From contig JAKATL010000001.1 in assembly GCA_021827985.1 (NCBI GenBank), forward strand, positions 244,376 to 308,375: 64,000 nucleotides of DNA, in the 5' to 3' direction. Shown here piece after piece: positions 1-8,101 of this stretch. The notes beneath the pieces were generated by a model that did no database searches, was not told the DNA's origin, and saw nothing but the letters and a program-made list of their open reading frames with translations. Source of the stretch: a bacterium. Lineage in GTDB: Bacteria > Chloroflexota > Dormibacteria > Aeolococcales > Bog-877. Position 1 is the stretch's first letter; every line of letters starts with the position of its first letter. The position numbers and the translations under genes were made by a program.

Positions 1-285
1 GGTCACCGACTGGTACTCCTTGCCGGTGGTGGTCCACCACTGGACCTGGGCGCCGGAGTTCTGCACCTGGACCCGGTGACTCGGGCTGTTGCTGATTATG
101 GGGGCCCCGGCAGGAACCGTCTTGCCCTCGGTCTGGAGCTGGTAGTCGGAGAGCGCCTTCTGGAGGGTCCCGGCCGGAGCCGAGGGGATGCTGGGACCGG
201 GGGCCATGTGGAAGGCCAAAAGGGCTATCGCCAAGATGGCGGCGAAGATCACCACATAGGCGACGGCACGGCGCTGTGCGGGCAT
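1..285 (-). CDS. N-terminus of a membrane-anchored protein (possibly FtsH-like), truncated by the window edge
   Basis: The reverse-strand frame opens at ATG 285-283 and stays open to base 1, giving 95 residues. A hydrophobic segment at about residues 8-25 (YVVIFAAILAIALLAF) follows a short basic head, then a polar outward-facing stretch that ends in WTTTGKEYQSV. One N-terminal anchor followed by a small extracytoplasmic domain is the layout of FtsH-type AAA proteases, but no AAA or zinc motif lies inside the window, so this is inference only. A TACAAT -10 box ends 7 bases before the ATG and no Shine-Dalgarno site is visible, so the mRNA may be leaderless. Confidence 0.5.
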   Translation of the reverse strand, partial: MPAQRRAVAYVVIFAAILAIALLAFHMAPGPSIPSAPAGTLQKALSDYQLQTEGKTVPAGAPIISNSPSHRVQVQNSGAQVQWWTTTGKEYQSVT

Positions 286-292
286 GGCCCAG

Positions 293-298
293 ATTGTA
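293..298 (-). promoter_or_regulatory. -10 box TACAAT of the left-edge membrane protein
   Basis: TACAAT on the minus strand lies 7 bases before the ATG at 285. Transcription would begin at or next to the start codon. No clear -35 box is visible. Confidence 0.45.
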
Positions 299-461
299 TC
301 CGCAACTCACCCTGGGGGCGCCCTGCTGGATCTCACCCGGGGCCAGCACCAACGAGGGACCGATCTAGGCAGTCGACTTCTGCTTACACGCCGCGCCCAC
401 CTGGCGAGTGTCCCCAAGCGAGCCCCGCCAGCCGACGGCCGAGATGGGTCGCGGAGGCCGG

Positions 462-534
462 TGGCGGTACCTGGATTCGAACCAGGGACACCTCGGTTAT
501 GAGCCGAGCGCTCTAACCCCTGAGCTATACCGCC
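462..534 (-). tRNA. tRNA with anticodon CAT (elongator Met or Ile2)
   Basis: The minus strand folds as a 73-base cloverleaf. The acceptor GGCGGTA pairs with TACCGCC and is followed by discriminator A (462). The D-arm is AGCTCAGGGGTTAGAGC, the anticodon stem CTCGG/CCGAG carries loop CTCATAA, and the T-arm carries GGTTCGAATCC. The stem lacks the three consecutive GC pairs of an initiator. CAT may be read as Met or, after lysidine modification by TilS, as Ile; the sequence alone does not decide. CCA is not encoded. It lies 31 bases downstream of tRNA-fMet and is probably co-transcribed with it. Confidence 0.93.
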
Positions 535-565
535 GGGCGAGGGACAGTTCCAGCCGGGGGGAGCG

Positions 566-637
566 TTGCGGCGCCAAGACTCGAACTTGGGACCTTCGGG
601 TTATGAGCCCGACGAGCTGCCACTGCTCCACGCCGCG
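566..637 (-). tRNA. initiator tRNA-fMet (CAT)
   Basis: The minus strand gives a 72-base cloverleaf with the bacterial initiator hallmarks. There is an unpaired C1/A72 at the acceptor end (CGCGGCG against CGCCGCA, then discriminator A), a D-arm GGAGCAGTGGCAGCTC, and an anticodon stem whose three loop-proximal pairs are GGG/CCC around CTCATAA. The T-loop is GTTCGAGTC. CCA is not encoded. It is the first gene of a two-tRNA unit. Confidence 0.96.
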
Positions 638-642
638 GGCTG

Positions 643-671
643 ATTCTAACACGGACATCCGAGGAGGTCAA
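643..671 (-). promoter_or_regulatory. sigma70-type promoter of tRNA-fMet (TTGACC-N17-TAGAAT)
   Basis: On the minus strand TTGACC (671-666) and TAGAAT (648-643) are separated by exactly 17 bases. The -10 box ends 5 bases before the mature tRNA 5' end, so almost no 5' leader is made. This is the best full -35/-10 promoter in the window. Confidence 0.8.
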
Positions 672-699
672 AGCCAACGCGCGTCCGCCCGGCGATGGA

Positions 700-1860
700 T
701 CAGAAGCGGTGCGGATGCCAGCTGCTCCCTCCGTCCGCGGTGCTCCAGAGCAGGGCATCTGAGGCAACCCACCTTCCCACCGTGGGACTCTCGAAGCCCA
801 GGAAGACTGGAACCACGCCGGCTGCTGAGGCCCCACTTCGAGCCAGGACCCGCCAGGTGCGGCCCCCGTTGAGAGTCCCGACCAGTTGGCGGCCCGCTTC
901 GGCGGCGAACACCGCCGCCGGACTGACGATGGCCAGCTCTGTGTAGCTCCCGGCCGCGGTCGGGAGAGGAAGTAGGGCACCGAAATTGGTTCCGGCGTCG
1001 GTGGAGATGGTCACGAACTGGGTGCCGGACCCCGAGCGCGGGACGCAAAGTGCGGCGAGCACCCCTCCAGGTGCCGAGGTGAGCATGGTGGCAACCAGAC
1101 CGGGGCGAAGTTGGCCACAGGGGTCGGGCAGCTCAGTCCAGCTGGCTCCGGCGTCGCTGGACATAAAGAGCTGGGCAGGCTCGTTGGCCGCCCCCGCCTG
1201 CGGGCCGCCAAGAAACGCCGCGTAGAGGTACTCCGGACCCTGGTGGAGCAGCACCACCCGGTCATGGTTCACGTCCACCGGGGGAGTGAGGAGCGTCCGC
1301 CACTGGGAGCCGCCTATCGCAGCTTCGTCGATCGACCAGTCGCAGGGACCCGGGCAGCCGCCCTTGGAGAAGCTCGCCCGTATCGCCGTTCCTGACGAAA
1401 CCTTGATGGCGCTCACATCCCGGCCGGGCAGCGGGGACCAGGTCAGGCCGCCATTGGCCGTGGCGAGGGCCGGGCCTCCTTCGGCGCTGAAGGCGTAGCC
1501 CACGTCCGGGTTGGCGAACCGGATGGAGCTGACCTGGGTGGTCCCCGCCGGGCAACCCACGGGAGCCGCCTCGAGCAGGCAAGCATGCAGATCTGCCACC
1601 GTCACCCACTGAGTTCCACCGTCAGTGGTCTCGAGCACGGTGGAGCAGCGTTGTCCGTTGCACCCAGGCTCAACACCCAGAGCCCACCCCTGCACGTCAC
1701 TTATCCAGCTCAGGTCCACCGCCTGGAATCCACGTGGGGCGCTCCCGGTCGCGGGCATGGCCGGCGCCGCACGCAACGCCCCCCGGGAGTCCGCACCGGA
1801 CCCGCAACTGGAGATGACAAGGCCAGCTGCCAGCAGGGCCAGGAGGCGAGCACTCAGCAC
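700..1860 (-). CDS. secreted lipoprotein with Asp-box (BNR/YCF48-like) repeats
   Basis: About 386 residues. The start is taken as GTG 1860 because it places a short lipoprotein signal peptide directly at the N-terminus, with hydrophobic residues 5-16 and lipobox ISSC giving lipid-modified Cys19. The body holds about six Asp-box motifs of the type S/T-x-D/N-x-G-x-x-W, for example ETTDGGTQWV, ATANGGLTWS, MSSDAGASWT, STADGGSSWH. Such repeats mark beta-propellers related to YCF48 or sialidase-like folds. No sialidase active-site arginine pattern is evident, so I do not call it an enzyme. It follows the FtsB-like gene after 55 bases and is probably the last gene of the mfd operon. A function in envelope assembly is only a guess. 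Confidence 0.8.
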   Translation of the reverse strand: MLSARLLALLAAGLVISSCGSGADSRGALRAAPAMPATGSAPRGFQAVDLSWISDVQGWALGVEPGCNGQRCSTVLETTDGGTQWVTVADLHACLLEAAPVGCPAGTTQVSSIRFANPDVGYAFSAEGGPALATANGGLTWSPLPGRDVSAIKVSSGTAIRASFSKGGCPGPCDWSIDEAAIGGSQWRTLLTPPVDVNHDRVVLLHQGPEYLYAAFLGGPQAGAANEPAQLFMSSDAGASWTELPDPCGQLRPGLVATMLTSAPGGVLAALCVPRSGSGTQFVTISTDAGTNFGALLPLPTAAGSYTELAIVSPAAVFAAEAGRQLVGTLNGGRTWRVLARSGASAAGVVPVFLGFESPTVGRWVASDALLWSTADGGSSWHPHRF

Positions 1861-1915
1861 TGAGGTTGGAACGGTAGCGCATCCCGGTAGGGCACGCCCG
1901 GAGAGGAGCCCGGGG

Positions 1916-2323
1916 TCAGGGGGAGCCCTGCACCGCCGTGGCAAACTCACTCACGACTTGGGCGGCCCGCTCCACCCCCGCCTGGGCCGGGCCCGGACCG
2001 GCCGCGGCGGCCGCGCTCTCGATCACGTACACGCTCTCACCGGGTGCCGAGAGGCCATCCGCCCGTGCCAGCTCGGCCTGCCACTGCGGCGTGCCCGCAA
2101 CCTTCAGCTCCTGGTTCTGGGCCGCGACCTCCGTCTGGAGCTGGCTGGTCTGGCCCTGGATGGCCACTAGCTGGCGGCCCAGCGCCTGGTCAGACCGGTA
2201 GGTGGACAGAGCGGCCACCGCGATCCCCGCAGAGACCAAAAGGCCCGCGGCGAGCATCGCCTGCCCGGCCGTGAGGGAGCGTCCCCGGCGCAGGAGGATC
2301 CAGCGGATCCGCAACTCGCGCAC
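1916..2323 (-). CDS. small membrane-anchored coiled-coil protein (FtsB/DivIC-like)
   Basis: About 135 residues from GTG 2323. A basic head is followed by one transmembrane segment (about residues 22-40) and a predicted coiled coil (about 44-75, rich in Q, L and E), then a flexible alanine-rich tail. This single-TM plus short coiled-coil layout is that of septum-formation initiators FtsB/DivIC, which bridge FtsL and FtsQ in the divisome, and such genes often sit near mfd and mazG. The signature Asn-Pro motif of the family is not seen, so the call is structural. A long in-frame upstream extension overlaps mazG and looks non-coding. A TATACT box at 2425-2430 could drive it. Confidence 0.6.
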   Translation of the reverse strand: MRELRIRWILLRRGRSLTAGQAMLAAGLLVSAGIAVAALSTYRSDQALGRQLVAIQGQTSQLQTEVAAQNQELKVAGTPQWQAELARADGLSAPGESVYVIESAAAAAGPGPAQAGVERAAQVVSEFATAVQGSP

Positions 2324-2424
2324 GGCATCCCAAAGCGGCCCGCCGGCATCAGCTCTTTTGAAGAAGGACGTGGGGTGGGTCTCGGCTGAATGTGGTGCGG
2401 GAAGTCCCCCGCGGCTAAGCGGGC

Positions 2425-2430
2425 AGTATA
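2425..2430 (-). promoter_or_regulatory. candidate -10 box TATACT before the FtsB-like gene
   Basis: TATACT on the minus strand lies next to the end of mazG, about 100 bases before GTG 2323. A good -10 match but no -35 match at 16-18 bases; it may give a secondary internal promoter. Confidence 0.35.
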
Positions 2431-2435
2431 GGCAC

Positions 2436-3167
2436 TCAGGGAGCCTCGGTGGTGGACGCCTCCCCACCCGTGGCGAAACTCCCCTCGGCCGCCCGATAGT
2501 GGTCCGCGTGTCGATCGACGGCGCTGCGCAGCGCTGTCTCCGGGTCCACGCCGACTCGCTGGCACTCGGCCACCGCCCGCCAGAGCAGCTCGCCCGCCAG
2601 GACCTCGGCCTCAGCTGACAGGGGCTCCTGGCTCGACAGGCGCTCCCCCATCGCCGCCAACGTCTCCCCCACGAGGCCCAGGCCGGCCGTCCCGGGACCG
2701 CCCCGGGAGGCCCGCCGCTGGAGCAATGTGGCGCGCATGAGGGCTGGCAGCGAGGCTGGGACCCCATCCAGCGCCGACGTCCGCTCAGGCTTCTCGCGCC
2801 GCTTCATCCGATCCCAGTTGCGAAGCAGCTCGGGTTCATCGGCAACGGCCTGGTCGCCGAACACGTGCGGATGGCGGGAGATCATCTTGGCCGTGGCGCT
2901 ATCAGCCACCTCGGAGAGCTCAAAGGCGCCACTCTCGGCCGCGATGGCCGCCTGCATCGCCACCTCGACCAGGAGGTCGCCCAGCTCTTCTCGGACCGCC
3001 TGGTCGTCCCCGGCCAGGATCGCATCCGCCAACTCATAAGCTTCCTCGAGCAGGTAGGGGAGGAGCGACTTTGGGGTCTGCGCAGCATCCCAAGGACACC
3101 CTCCGGGTCCCCGGAGGCGCGCCATCAGGTCGAAGAGCCGCCTTACGGCAGCAGCCTCCTGGCTCAC
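2436..3167 (-). CDS. mazG: MazG nucleotide pyrophosphohydrolase
   Basis: About 243 residues. Start GTG 3167 overlaps the mfd stop in a GTGA junction and immediately precedes the conserved N-terminal region (LRGPGGCPWDAAQTPKSL). The all-alpha NTP-PPase motif is present as LLEEAYEL followed by EELGDLLVEV, whose acidic residues bind magnesium. RHPHVFGD and NWDRMKRREK match the central conserved blocks. MazG hydrolyses NTPs to NMP and pyrophosphate and is thought to clean non-canonical nucleotides or moderate (p)ppGpp signalling. Both the N-terminal catalytic half and a degenerate C-terminal half appear present. The mfd-mazG neighbourhood is common in bacteria. Confidence 0.92.
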   Translation of the reverse strand: MSQEAAAVRRLFDLMARLRGPGGCPWDAAQTPKSLLPYLLEEAYELADAILAGDDQAVREELGDLLVEVAMQAAIAAESGAFELSEVADSATAKMISRHPHVFGDQAVADEPELLRNWDRMKRREKPERTSALDGVPASLPALMRATLLQRRASRGGPGTAGLGLVGETLAAMGERLSSQEPLSAEAEVLAGELLWRAVAECQRVGVDPETALRSAVDRHADHYRAAEGSFATGGEASTTEAP

Positions 3168-6100
3168 CGCCCACCGCCCACGGGCTGGAGGACCCGCTGG
3201 TCCGCCAGCCGCCGCAGGATGAGGAGCAGGAGCTGCGGCCACTCTGGGCCGGCGGCGGCGAGCCGGAGCCGAAGCTGGTTCCCGCTGGCCGCGACCGCCG
3301 GGACCTCCTGGACCAGTCGCCCCAGGTCGAGCCCATGCCCAGGTTCGAAACGCACCACCAACACCCCCGCCCCGGACTCGACCGCGGCGGCACCGGCCGC
3401 GGCCGCCGCCAGCCGCACCCGCAGGCCGACCAGCAGGTTCTCCACCTCCGGTGGCCGCGGCCCGAACCGCTGCCGCAGGTTGCGGGCCAGCTCGTCAAGG
3501 GTGGCAGGCTCGGTGGCCGCGGCCAGCTGCTGGTAGATGCGCAGCCGCAATCGCTCATCCTCGATGTACTGGTGCGGCAGCAGCGATCGCAGAGGCAAAC
3601 TGACCGTCACCTGGGCGGGTGACTCCGGGAGCTCCTCTCCCTGGGCCTCGAGCACGGCTTGGCGCAGCAGATGGTTGTACATCTCGATGCCCACAGCCGC
3701 AACATCGCCGTGCTGGGCCTCCCCCAGTACATTGCCCGCCCCCCGGATCTCCAGGTCCTTGATGGCCAGGGTGAGGCCGGCGCCGAGGTCCTGGAGCTCC
3801 GAGACCACGTCCAGCCGCTTGTCGGCCTGCTCGGTGAGGGACCGCTCGGGGTCATAGAGAAAGTAGGCGTAGGCTCGCTGACCCGACCGTCCCACCCGGC
3901 CGCGGAGCTGGTAGAGCTGGGCCAGCCCAAGGCGCGAAGCATCATCCACCACGAGGGTGTTGGCGTTGGGGATGTCCAGACCATTCTCGATGATGGTGGT
4001 GCAGCAGAGGACGTCCACCTCGCCGGAGCCGAAGGCCACCATGGCTCGAGCCAGCTCCCCCTCCTCCATCTGGCCGTGCGCCACTGCCACTCTGGCCTCG
4101 GGCACCAGTCGGCGGACAAGCTCCACCTCCCGCACCATGGTCTGGACCCGATTGTGAACGTAGTACACCTGGCCCCTCCGGGCCAGCTCGCGGCGGATCA
4201 CATCCTGCACCAGACCCTCCTCCTTGGCGGTCACGTAGGTGCGGATCGGGAGACGGCCCTCGGGAGGGGTCCGGATGACCGAGAGGTCGCGGATGCCCGC
4301 CAGCGCCATGTGCAGCGTGCGGGGAATGGGGGTTGCCGAGAGCGAGAGCACGTCCACGGCTGTCCGCAGCTGCTTGAGCCGCTCCTTCTGGAGCACGCCG
4401 AAGCGCTGCTCCTCATCGAGGATGGCCAGCCCCAGCCGCTTGAAGCGCACGTCCCGCTGGAGCAACCGGTGGGTGCCGATCACTATGTCAACCGTACCCG
4501 CCGCCAGCCCCGAGAGGACTCCGGCGGCCTCCTCGTCCGACCGCAGGCGCGAGAGCTGCTCCACCACCACGGGGAACGCCCGCAGTCGCTCCTTGAAGGT
4601 CAGATAGTGCTGCTGGGCGAGGACGGTGGTGGGCACGAGCAATGCCACCTGCCAGCCGTCCTCGACCGCCTTGAAGGCGGCTCGCAGGGCGATCTCGGTC
4701 TTGCCGAAGCCCACGTCGCCGCAGAGCAGGCGGTCCATGGGCCGCTCCGCCTCCATGTCCCGCTTGATGTCCTCCAGGACCAGCATCTGATCGCGGGTCT
4801 CCTGGTAGGGGAAGGAGGCCTCCAGCTCCTGCTGCCAGCGCGAGTCCGGGGCGAAGGCATGTCCCTTGGCCTTCTGGCGGCGCGAGTAAAGCTCGACCAG
4901 CTCTTCGGCGATCTGGTCTATCCGGCGCCGCACCCCTCGGCGGGTCCGCTCCCACTCCCCGGTCCCCAAACGGGAGAGCTGAGGGCTGGCCCCCACCCCG
5001 CCGACGTACCGCTGGATCCGGTCCAGGTGCTCGGCGGGCACGTACAGGCGGTGCCCGTCGGCGTACTCCAGCTGCATGTACTCGCGCTCCCCCTCGTCGT
5101 CGCTCACCAGCCTCATGCCCAGGAAGCGGCCCACGCCGTGGTCCCGGTGCACCACCACGTCGCCGGGCTGGAGCTCAAACCCAAGCAACCCGGCCTCAGG
5201 AGCCACGGGACCGGCCTGATGTAGACGCCCCTGGTGGCTGGACTCTGCCCGGTGCACGGTCCGAACTAGGTTGGACGGCCGCCGCTTCTGCGCACCGAAG
5301 AGGTCGGCGTCCGCGAGGACGCCGACCTCGCCCACCACCAGCCCACCCTCGAGATCCCCGGGCGCCACCGTCAGCCGCCCAGGAAGGAGAGGGGTCAGGT
5401 CAATCCGGAACTCCGGCACCAGGATGGGATCCAGCCTGAGCTCGGAGGCCAGCTCGACGACCCGCTCCTCCTGCAGGCCGATCTGCAGTAGAGCCCCCCC
5501 TCCTCCGGTGAACTCCCTGGCCCAGCTGGCGAAGGCCGCAAGGTCGCCGTTGAAGGCAGGAACCGAACCCATCCTGAGGTCCGTCAGCAGGTCCGGGCCG
5601 TCCACCGCCTCCCGGCTCAGGTCGACCCAGTGGGAGGAGCCGAGCCGATCCTCAACGTCCTGGAGGGGAACCAACGCGAGCGGGAGGTCCACCGGCAACT
5701 CGCCCCTCGCCGTCTCCGCCTCCTTGATGGCCCGGACCTCCTCGACCCATGCCTCCAGGGATCGGCTCAAGCGCGGCCAGCGATCGGAAATGAAGACGGT
5801 ATCTACCGGCAGGTGGGAGAGCAGAGAGTTCCCCGACTCCGCCAGTAGCGGGGCCAGCGTGTCCAGGGAGTCGGGCTGCACGCCCTCCTCCAGTCGGGCC
5901 AGCTCCGCCTGCCAGCGCTCGCGAACGTCGTCGCGCATTCCCTCGAGCTGGGTAGCGCGCAGGCGGTCCGCAGCCCGCGCCAGAGCGGCTGCGTCCATGG
6001 GGAACTCCCGGGCCGGCATGAGGGAAACCCGCTCCAGGCGTGCCCTCGAACCCTGTGTCTCGGGGTCCAACCTCCAGAGCCCAGCAACCTCGTCGCCGTC

Positions 6101-6694
6101 CCACTCCGCGCGCCAGGGCCGGCTGTCCAGAGGGAAGCAGTCGACGATCCCGCCCCGCCGAGAGAAGTCGCCAGGAGTCAGGGCCACCGGTTCATGGCGG
6201 TAGCCGGCCTCCATCAGGAGGCGGGCGAAGTCAGCGGGCGCAATCCGGCTGCCCACCTCCAGTCCGGCCAGCCAAGAGCCCACCCAGTCGGGTGCCATGG
6301 TGGGCCGGGCAATCGCCTCCAGCGAAGTGACGACCAGCGGCGGCGGGCCTGTTCTGACTCGTCTCAGGGTCCCCAGCCGGTAGCGGAGAACCGCCGCCGC
6401 CGGGGCCACCCGGTCGAAGGGAAGTACGTCGGGGGCGGGGAAGAGGCAGGCCTCGTCGTCACCGGAACCCAGCCAGGTCCGGGCCTCGGAGAACGCCTCC
6501 TCCGGCGAGTCCACGATGAGGCAGACGGTGCGCCTCACAAGGCGCAACCAGAGTGCGGCCACCAGGACGGCCCCGGGGTGGGTCACGCCGCCGATCCGGC
6601 CGCGCGCCGGAGACCTCTGGGAGAAGTCCCGGCTGCGCTTGCCCAGCTCACCGCGCGCCAGCAGGTCCAGAAGAGAGTTGGGGGAATCAGCCAA
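3164..6694 (-). CDS. mfd: transcription-repair coupling factor Mfd
   Basis: 1176 residues, normal for Mfd, which uses ATP-driven translocation to release stalled RNA polymerase and recruit UvrA. Visible in order: a UvrB-like N-terminal region; the RNA-polymerase-interacting CarD/RID domain near residues 507-575 (GDVVVHRDHGVGRF); helicase motif I near 659 (GDVGFGKTE); the DEEQ box near 760 followed by SATPIPRTLHMAL; motifs IV-VI (TTIIENGLDIPNANT, QLRGRVGRS); and the C-terminal TRCF domain. The start is TTG 6694, overlapping the end of pth by 8 bases, which suggests translational coupling. Confidence 0.98.
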   Translation of the reverse strand: MADSPNSLLDLLARGELGKRSRDFSQRSPARGRIGGVTHPGAVLVAALWLRLVRRTVCLIVDSPEEAFSEARTWLGSGDDEACLFPAPDVLPFDRVAPAAAVLRYRLGTLRRVRTGPPPLVVTSLEAIARPTMAPDWVGSWLAGLEVGSRIAPADFARLLMEAGYRHEPVALTPGDFSRRGGIVDCFPLDSRPWRAEWDGDEVAGLWRLDPETQGSRARLERVSLMPAREFPMDAAALARAADRLRATQLEGMRDDVRERWQAELARLEEGVQPDSLDTLAPLLAESGNSLLSHLPVDTVFISDRWPRLSRSLEAWVEEVRAIKEAETARGELPVDLPLALVPLQDVEDRLGSSHWVDLSREAVDGPDLLTDLRMGSVPAFNGDLAAFASWAREFTGGGGALLQIGLQEERVVELASELRLDPILVPEFRIDLTPLLPGRLTVAPGDLEGGLVVGEVGVLADADLFGAQKRRPSNLVRTVHRAESSHQGRLHQAGPVAPEAGLLGFELQPGDVVVHRDHGVGRFLGMRLVSDDEGEREYMQLEYADGHRLYVPAEHLDRIQRYVGGVGASPQLSRLGTGEWERTRRGVRRRIDQIAEELVELYSRRQKAKGHAFAPDSRWQQELEASFPYQETRDQMLVLEDIKRDMEAERPMDRLLCGDVGFGKTEIALRAAFKAVEDGWQVALLVPTTVLAQQHYLTFKERLRAFPVVVEQLSRLRSDEEAAGVLSGLAAGTVDIVIGTHRLLQRDVRFKRLGLAILDEEQRFGVLQKERLKQLRTAVDVLSLSATPIPRTLHMALAGIRDLSVIRTPPEGRLPIRTYVTAKEEGLVQDVIRRELARRGQVYYVHNRVQTMVREVELVRRLVPEARVAVAHGQMEEGELARAMVAFGSGEVDVLCCTTIIENGLDIPNANTLVVDDASRLGLAQLYQLRGRVGRSGQRAYAYFLYDPERSLTEQADKRLDVVSELQDLGAGLTLAIKDLEIRGAGNVLGEAQHGDVAAVGIEMYNHLLRQAVLEAQGEELPESPAQVTVSLPLRSLLPHQYIEDERLRLRIYQQLAAATEPATLDELARNLRQRFGPRPPEVENLLVGLRVRLAAAAAGAAAVESGAGVLVVRFEPGHGLDLGRLVQEVPAVAASGNQLRLRLAAAGPEWPQLLLLILRRLADQRVLQPVGGGR

Positions 6695-7304
6695 GCTCGT
6701 TCCCGCCCGCGCCCCGGTTGTACTCGCTCATGGTCGCTTCCAACCCGCGCTCTGCCACCGAGAGCGCGGCATCGGCGGCGCGCTCACAGGCACCCTCCAG
6801 GAGCTCCCTCTCCTCTCCCACCGGGTGGCCGAGCACGTATTCGATGGGATCGACGCCGGGAGGGGGGCGCCCGATTCCCACCCGGAGGCGGGCGAACTCC
6901 TGGGAGCGTAGGTGCGCCTGCAGGGAGCGGAGGCCGTTATGGCCCCCAGGGCTACCAGACCGCCGTAGCCGCAGCCTACCCACCGGCAGGTCCAGATCGT
7001 CATACACCACAAGCACCTGCTCGAGGGTAAGCCCGAAATCCCGGAGAAGCCTGGCCCCGGCGACTCCCGATTCGTTCATGTAGGTGCGGGGGCGGGCCAG
7101 CACGATCTCCCGTCCGGCGTGCTGGCACCGGCCGGTCCAGGCCGGGGACCGGCCAGACTTGAGACGCACCCCGAGGCGAGCCGCCAGCAACTCGACGACC
7201 CGAGCGCCCACGTTGTGCCGCTGCCCTTCATAGGCTGCCCCAGGATTGCCGAGCCCGATGACCAGGATCGGCCCGAGTTGAGGCGCGGTCGGAGCCGAGT
7301 TCAC
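6687..7304 (-). CDS. pth: peptidyl-tRNA hydrolase
   Basis: 205 residues. Pth recycles tRNA by cleaving peptidyl-tRNA dropped from ribosomes. All landmarks are present: IGLGNPG near the N-terminus, catalytic His30 in QRHNVG, Asn77 in TYMNESG, the acidic VYDDLDLP (Asp102/103) and GGHNGLRS. Start GTG 7304 overlaps the ybeY stop (GTGA). The short C-terminal tail overlaps the mfd start. Confidence 0.97.
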   Translation of the reverse strand: MNSAPTAPQLGPILVIGLGNPGAAYEGQRHNVGARVVELLAARLGVRLKSGRSPAWTGRCQHAGREIVLARPRTYMNESGVAGARLLRDFGLTLEQVLVVYDDLDLPVGRLRLRRSGSPGGHNGLRSLQAHLRSQEFARLRVGIGRPPPGVDPIEYVLGHPVGEERELLEGACERAADAALSVAERGLEATMSEYNRGAGGNELG

Positions 7305-7822
7305 CGTGCCGCGGGCACCAGCTTCGGCACCCTGGGGGCCGCCTCCCCCCGGCGGCTGGCCGCCCGCCTCAGCAGCCGCCTGGTCTCCACGGTCATTCGC
7401 TTGGCCTCCTCGGCCCCGTGGTGGTCATGCCCCAGAAGATGGAGCAGGCCGTGAACCGCCAGGAGCCTCAGCTCTTCAAGTGGTCTCTGGGGCGCGTTCC
7501 CCAGGGCGTCGGGGACCGAGATCACGATGTCCCCCAGCTCGGCCACCGGTCCAGGGGGCAAGGCGAAGTAAAAGCCGGCGGCCGTCTCGGAGGCGGGAAA
7601 GGCGAGCACGTCGGTGCTGGCATCCTGACCCGAGAAGGCGCGGTTCAACCGGGTGATCTCCCTGGTGCCGGTGAGGCGACAGTTGACCGACCCGGAGGAT
7701 ATCCCGAGGTCCTCCAGCGCCCCCGTGAGGAGATGATCGAGGTCGGCGGACCGAGCCAGCGCCCGCTCCGTGGGAGTGAGCGATCGGCTGAGGATTACCC
7801 GGGGGCTGACTCCGGTGCTCAG
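7301..7822 (-). CDS. ybeY: endoribonuclease/rRNA maturation factor YbeY, apparent CTG start
   Basis: YbeY is a zinc-dependent RNase needed for 16S rRNA 3' maturation and ribosome quality control. The motif [11 protein letters not shown] (about residues 124-134) supplies the three zinc-binding histidines, and [17 protein letters not shown] is the usual upstream block. The family needs about 50 residues before LNRAF. The frame is open upstream, but it contains no ATG or GTG there and its only TTG is the one encoding the Leu of LNRAF, which would delete the N-terminal fold. The only plausible initiator is CTG 7822, which overlaps the rpsU stop as CTGA, exactly like the GTGA/ATGA junctions elsewhere here. 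This gives 173 residues. The start is inferred. Confidence 0.88.
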   Translation of the reverse strand: MSTGVSPRVILSRSLTPTERALARSADLDHLLTGALEDLGISSGSVNCRLTGTREITRLNRAFSGQDASTDVLAFPASETAAGFYFALPPGPVAELGDIVISVPDALGNAPQRPLEELRLLAVHGLLHLLGHDHHGAEEAKRMTVETRRLLRRAASRRGEAAPRVPKLVPAAR

Positions 7823-8001
7823 ACCTGCTTGGCCCGCCGCTTGCGCGCCGCCATGGTCTTCTTCTTGCGACGGACGCTGGGCTTCTCGTAGAACTCCCGG
7901 CGGCGCACCTCGGTGAGGATGCCATTCTGCTTGATCTTCTTGTTGAAGCGGCGCAGAGCGCTCTCGAAGGACTCCCCTTCCCGCAGCTTTACTTCCGACA
8001 G
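7819..8001 (-). CDS. rpsU: 30S ribosomal protein S21, CTG start codon
   Basis: 60 residues: [18 protein letters not shown], then [29 protein letters not shown] and a basic tail, the typical S21 sequence and length. S21 sits on the 30S platform near the anti-Shine-Dalgarno region. The codon before Ser is CTG (8001-7999). No ATG, GTG or TTG occurs in frame just upstream, and a perfect AAGGAGG (8017-8011) lies 9 bases before the CTG, so CTG is very likely the initiator. The gene leads the ybeY-pth-mfd-mazG operon and overlaps ybeY by 4 bases. Its small size and CTG start make it easy to miss. Confidence 0.93.
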   Translation of the reverse strand: MSEVKLREGESFESALRRFNKKIKQNGILTEVRRREFYEKPSVRRKKKTMAARKRRAKQV

Positions 8002-8010
8002 TGGACCTCT

Positions 8011-8065
8011 CCTCCTTGCCTCGTATGGCGCGCCCTCACCCGATCCAGCGCGAACTCCGATTGTA
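8011..8065 (-). promoter_or_regulatory. rpsU promoter -10 (TACAAT) and strong Shine-Dalgarno site
   Basis: TACAAT at 8065-8060 would start transcription near 8053, giving a leader of about 50 bases that ends in AAGGAGG at 8017-8011, 9 bases from the CTG codon. The -35 region is not recognisable. Confidence 0.55.
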
Positions 8066-8101
8066 TCCGTCCGCGCCCCCTCTGCGATGAGGCTCCAAGG
8101 G

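Noticed and set aside
76..872. Plus-strand frames across the two CAT tRNAs, with GTWIRTRDTS-type sequence
   Set aside because: This is the typical translation of tRNA complementary sequence, not a protein.
2324..2767. N-terminal extension of the FtsB-like frame
   Set aside because: It lies over the mazG coding region and reads as a shadow frame.
3659..5224. A 521-codon frame antisense to mfd
   Set aside because: Same reason; composition is a reflection of mfd codons.
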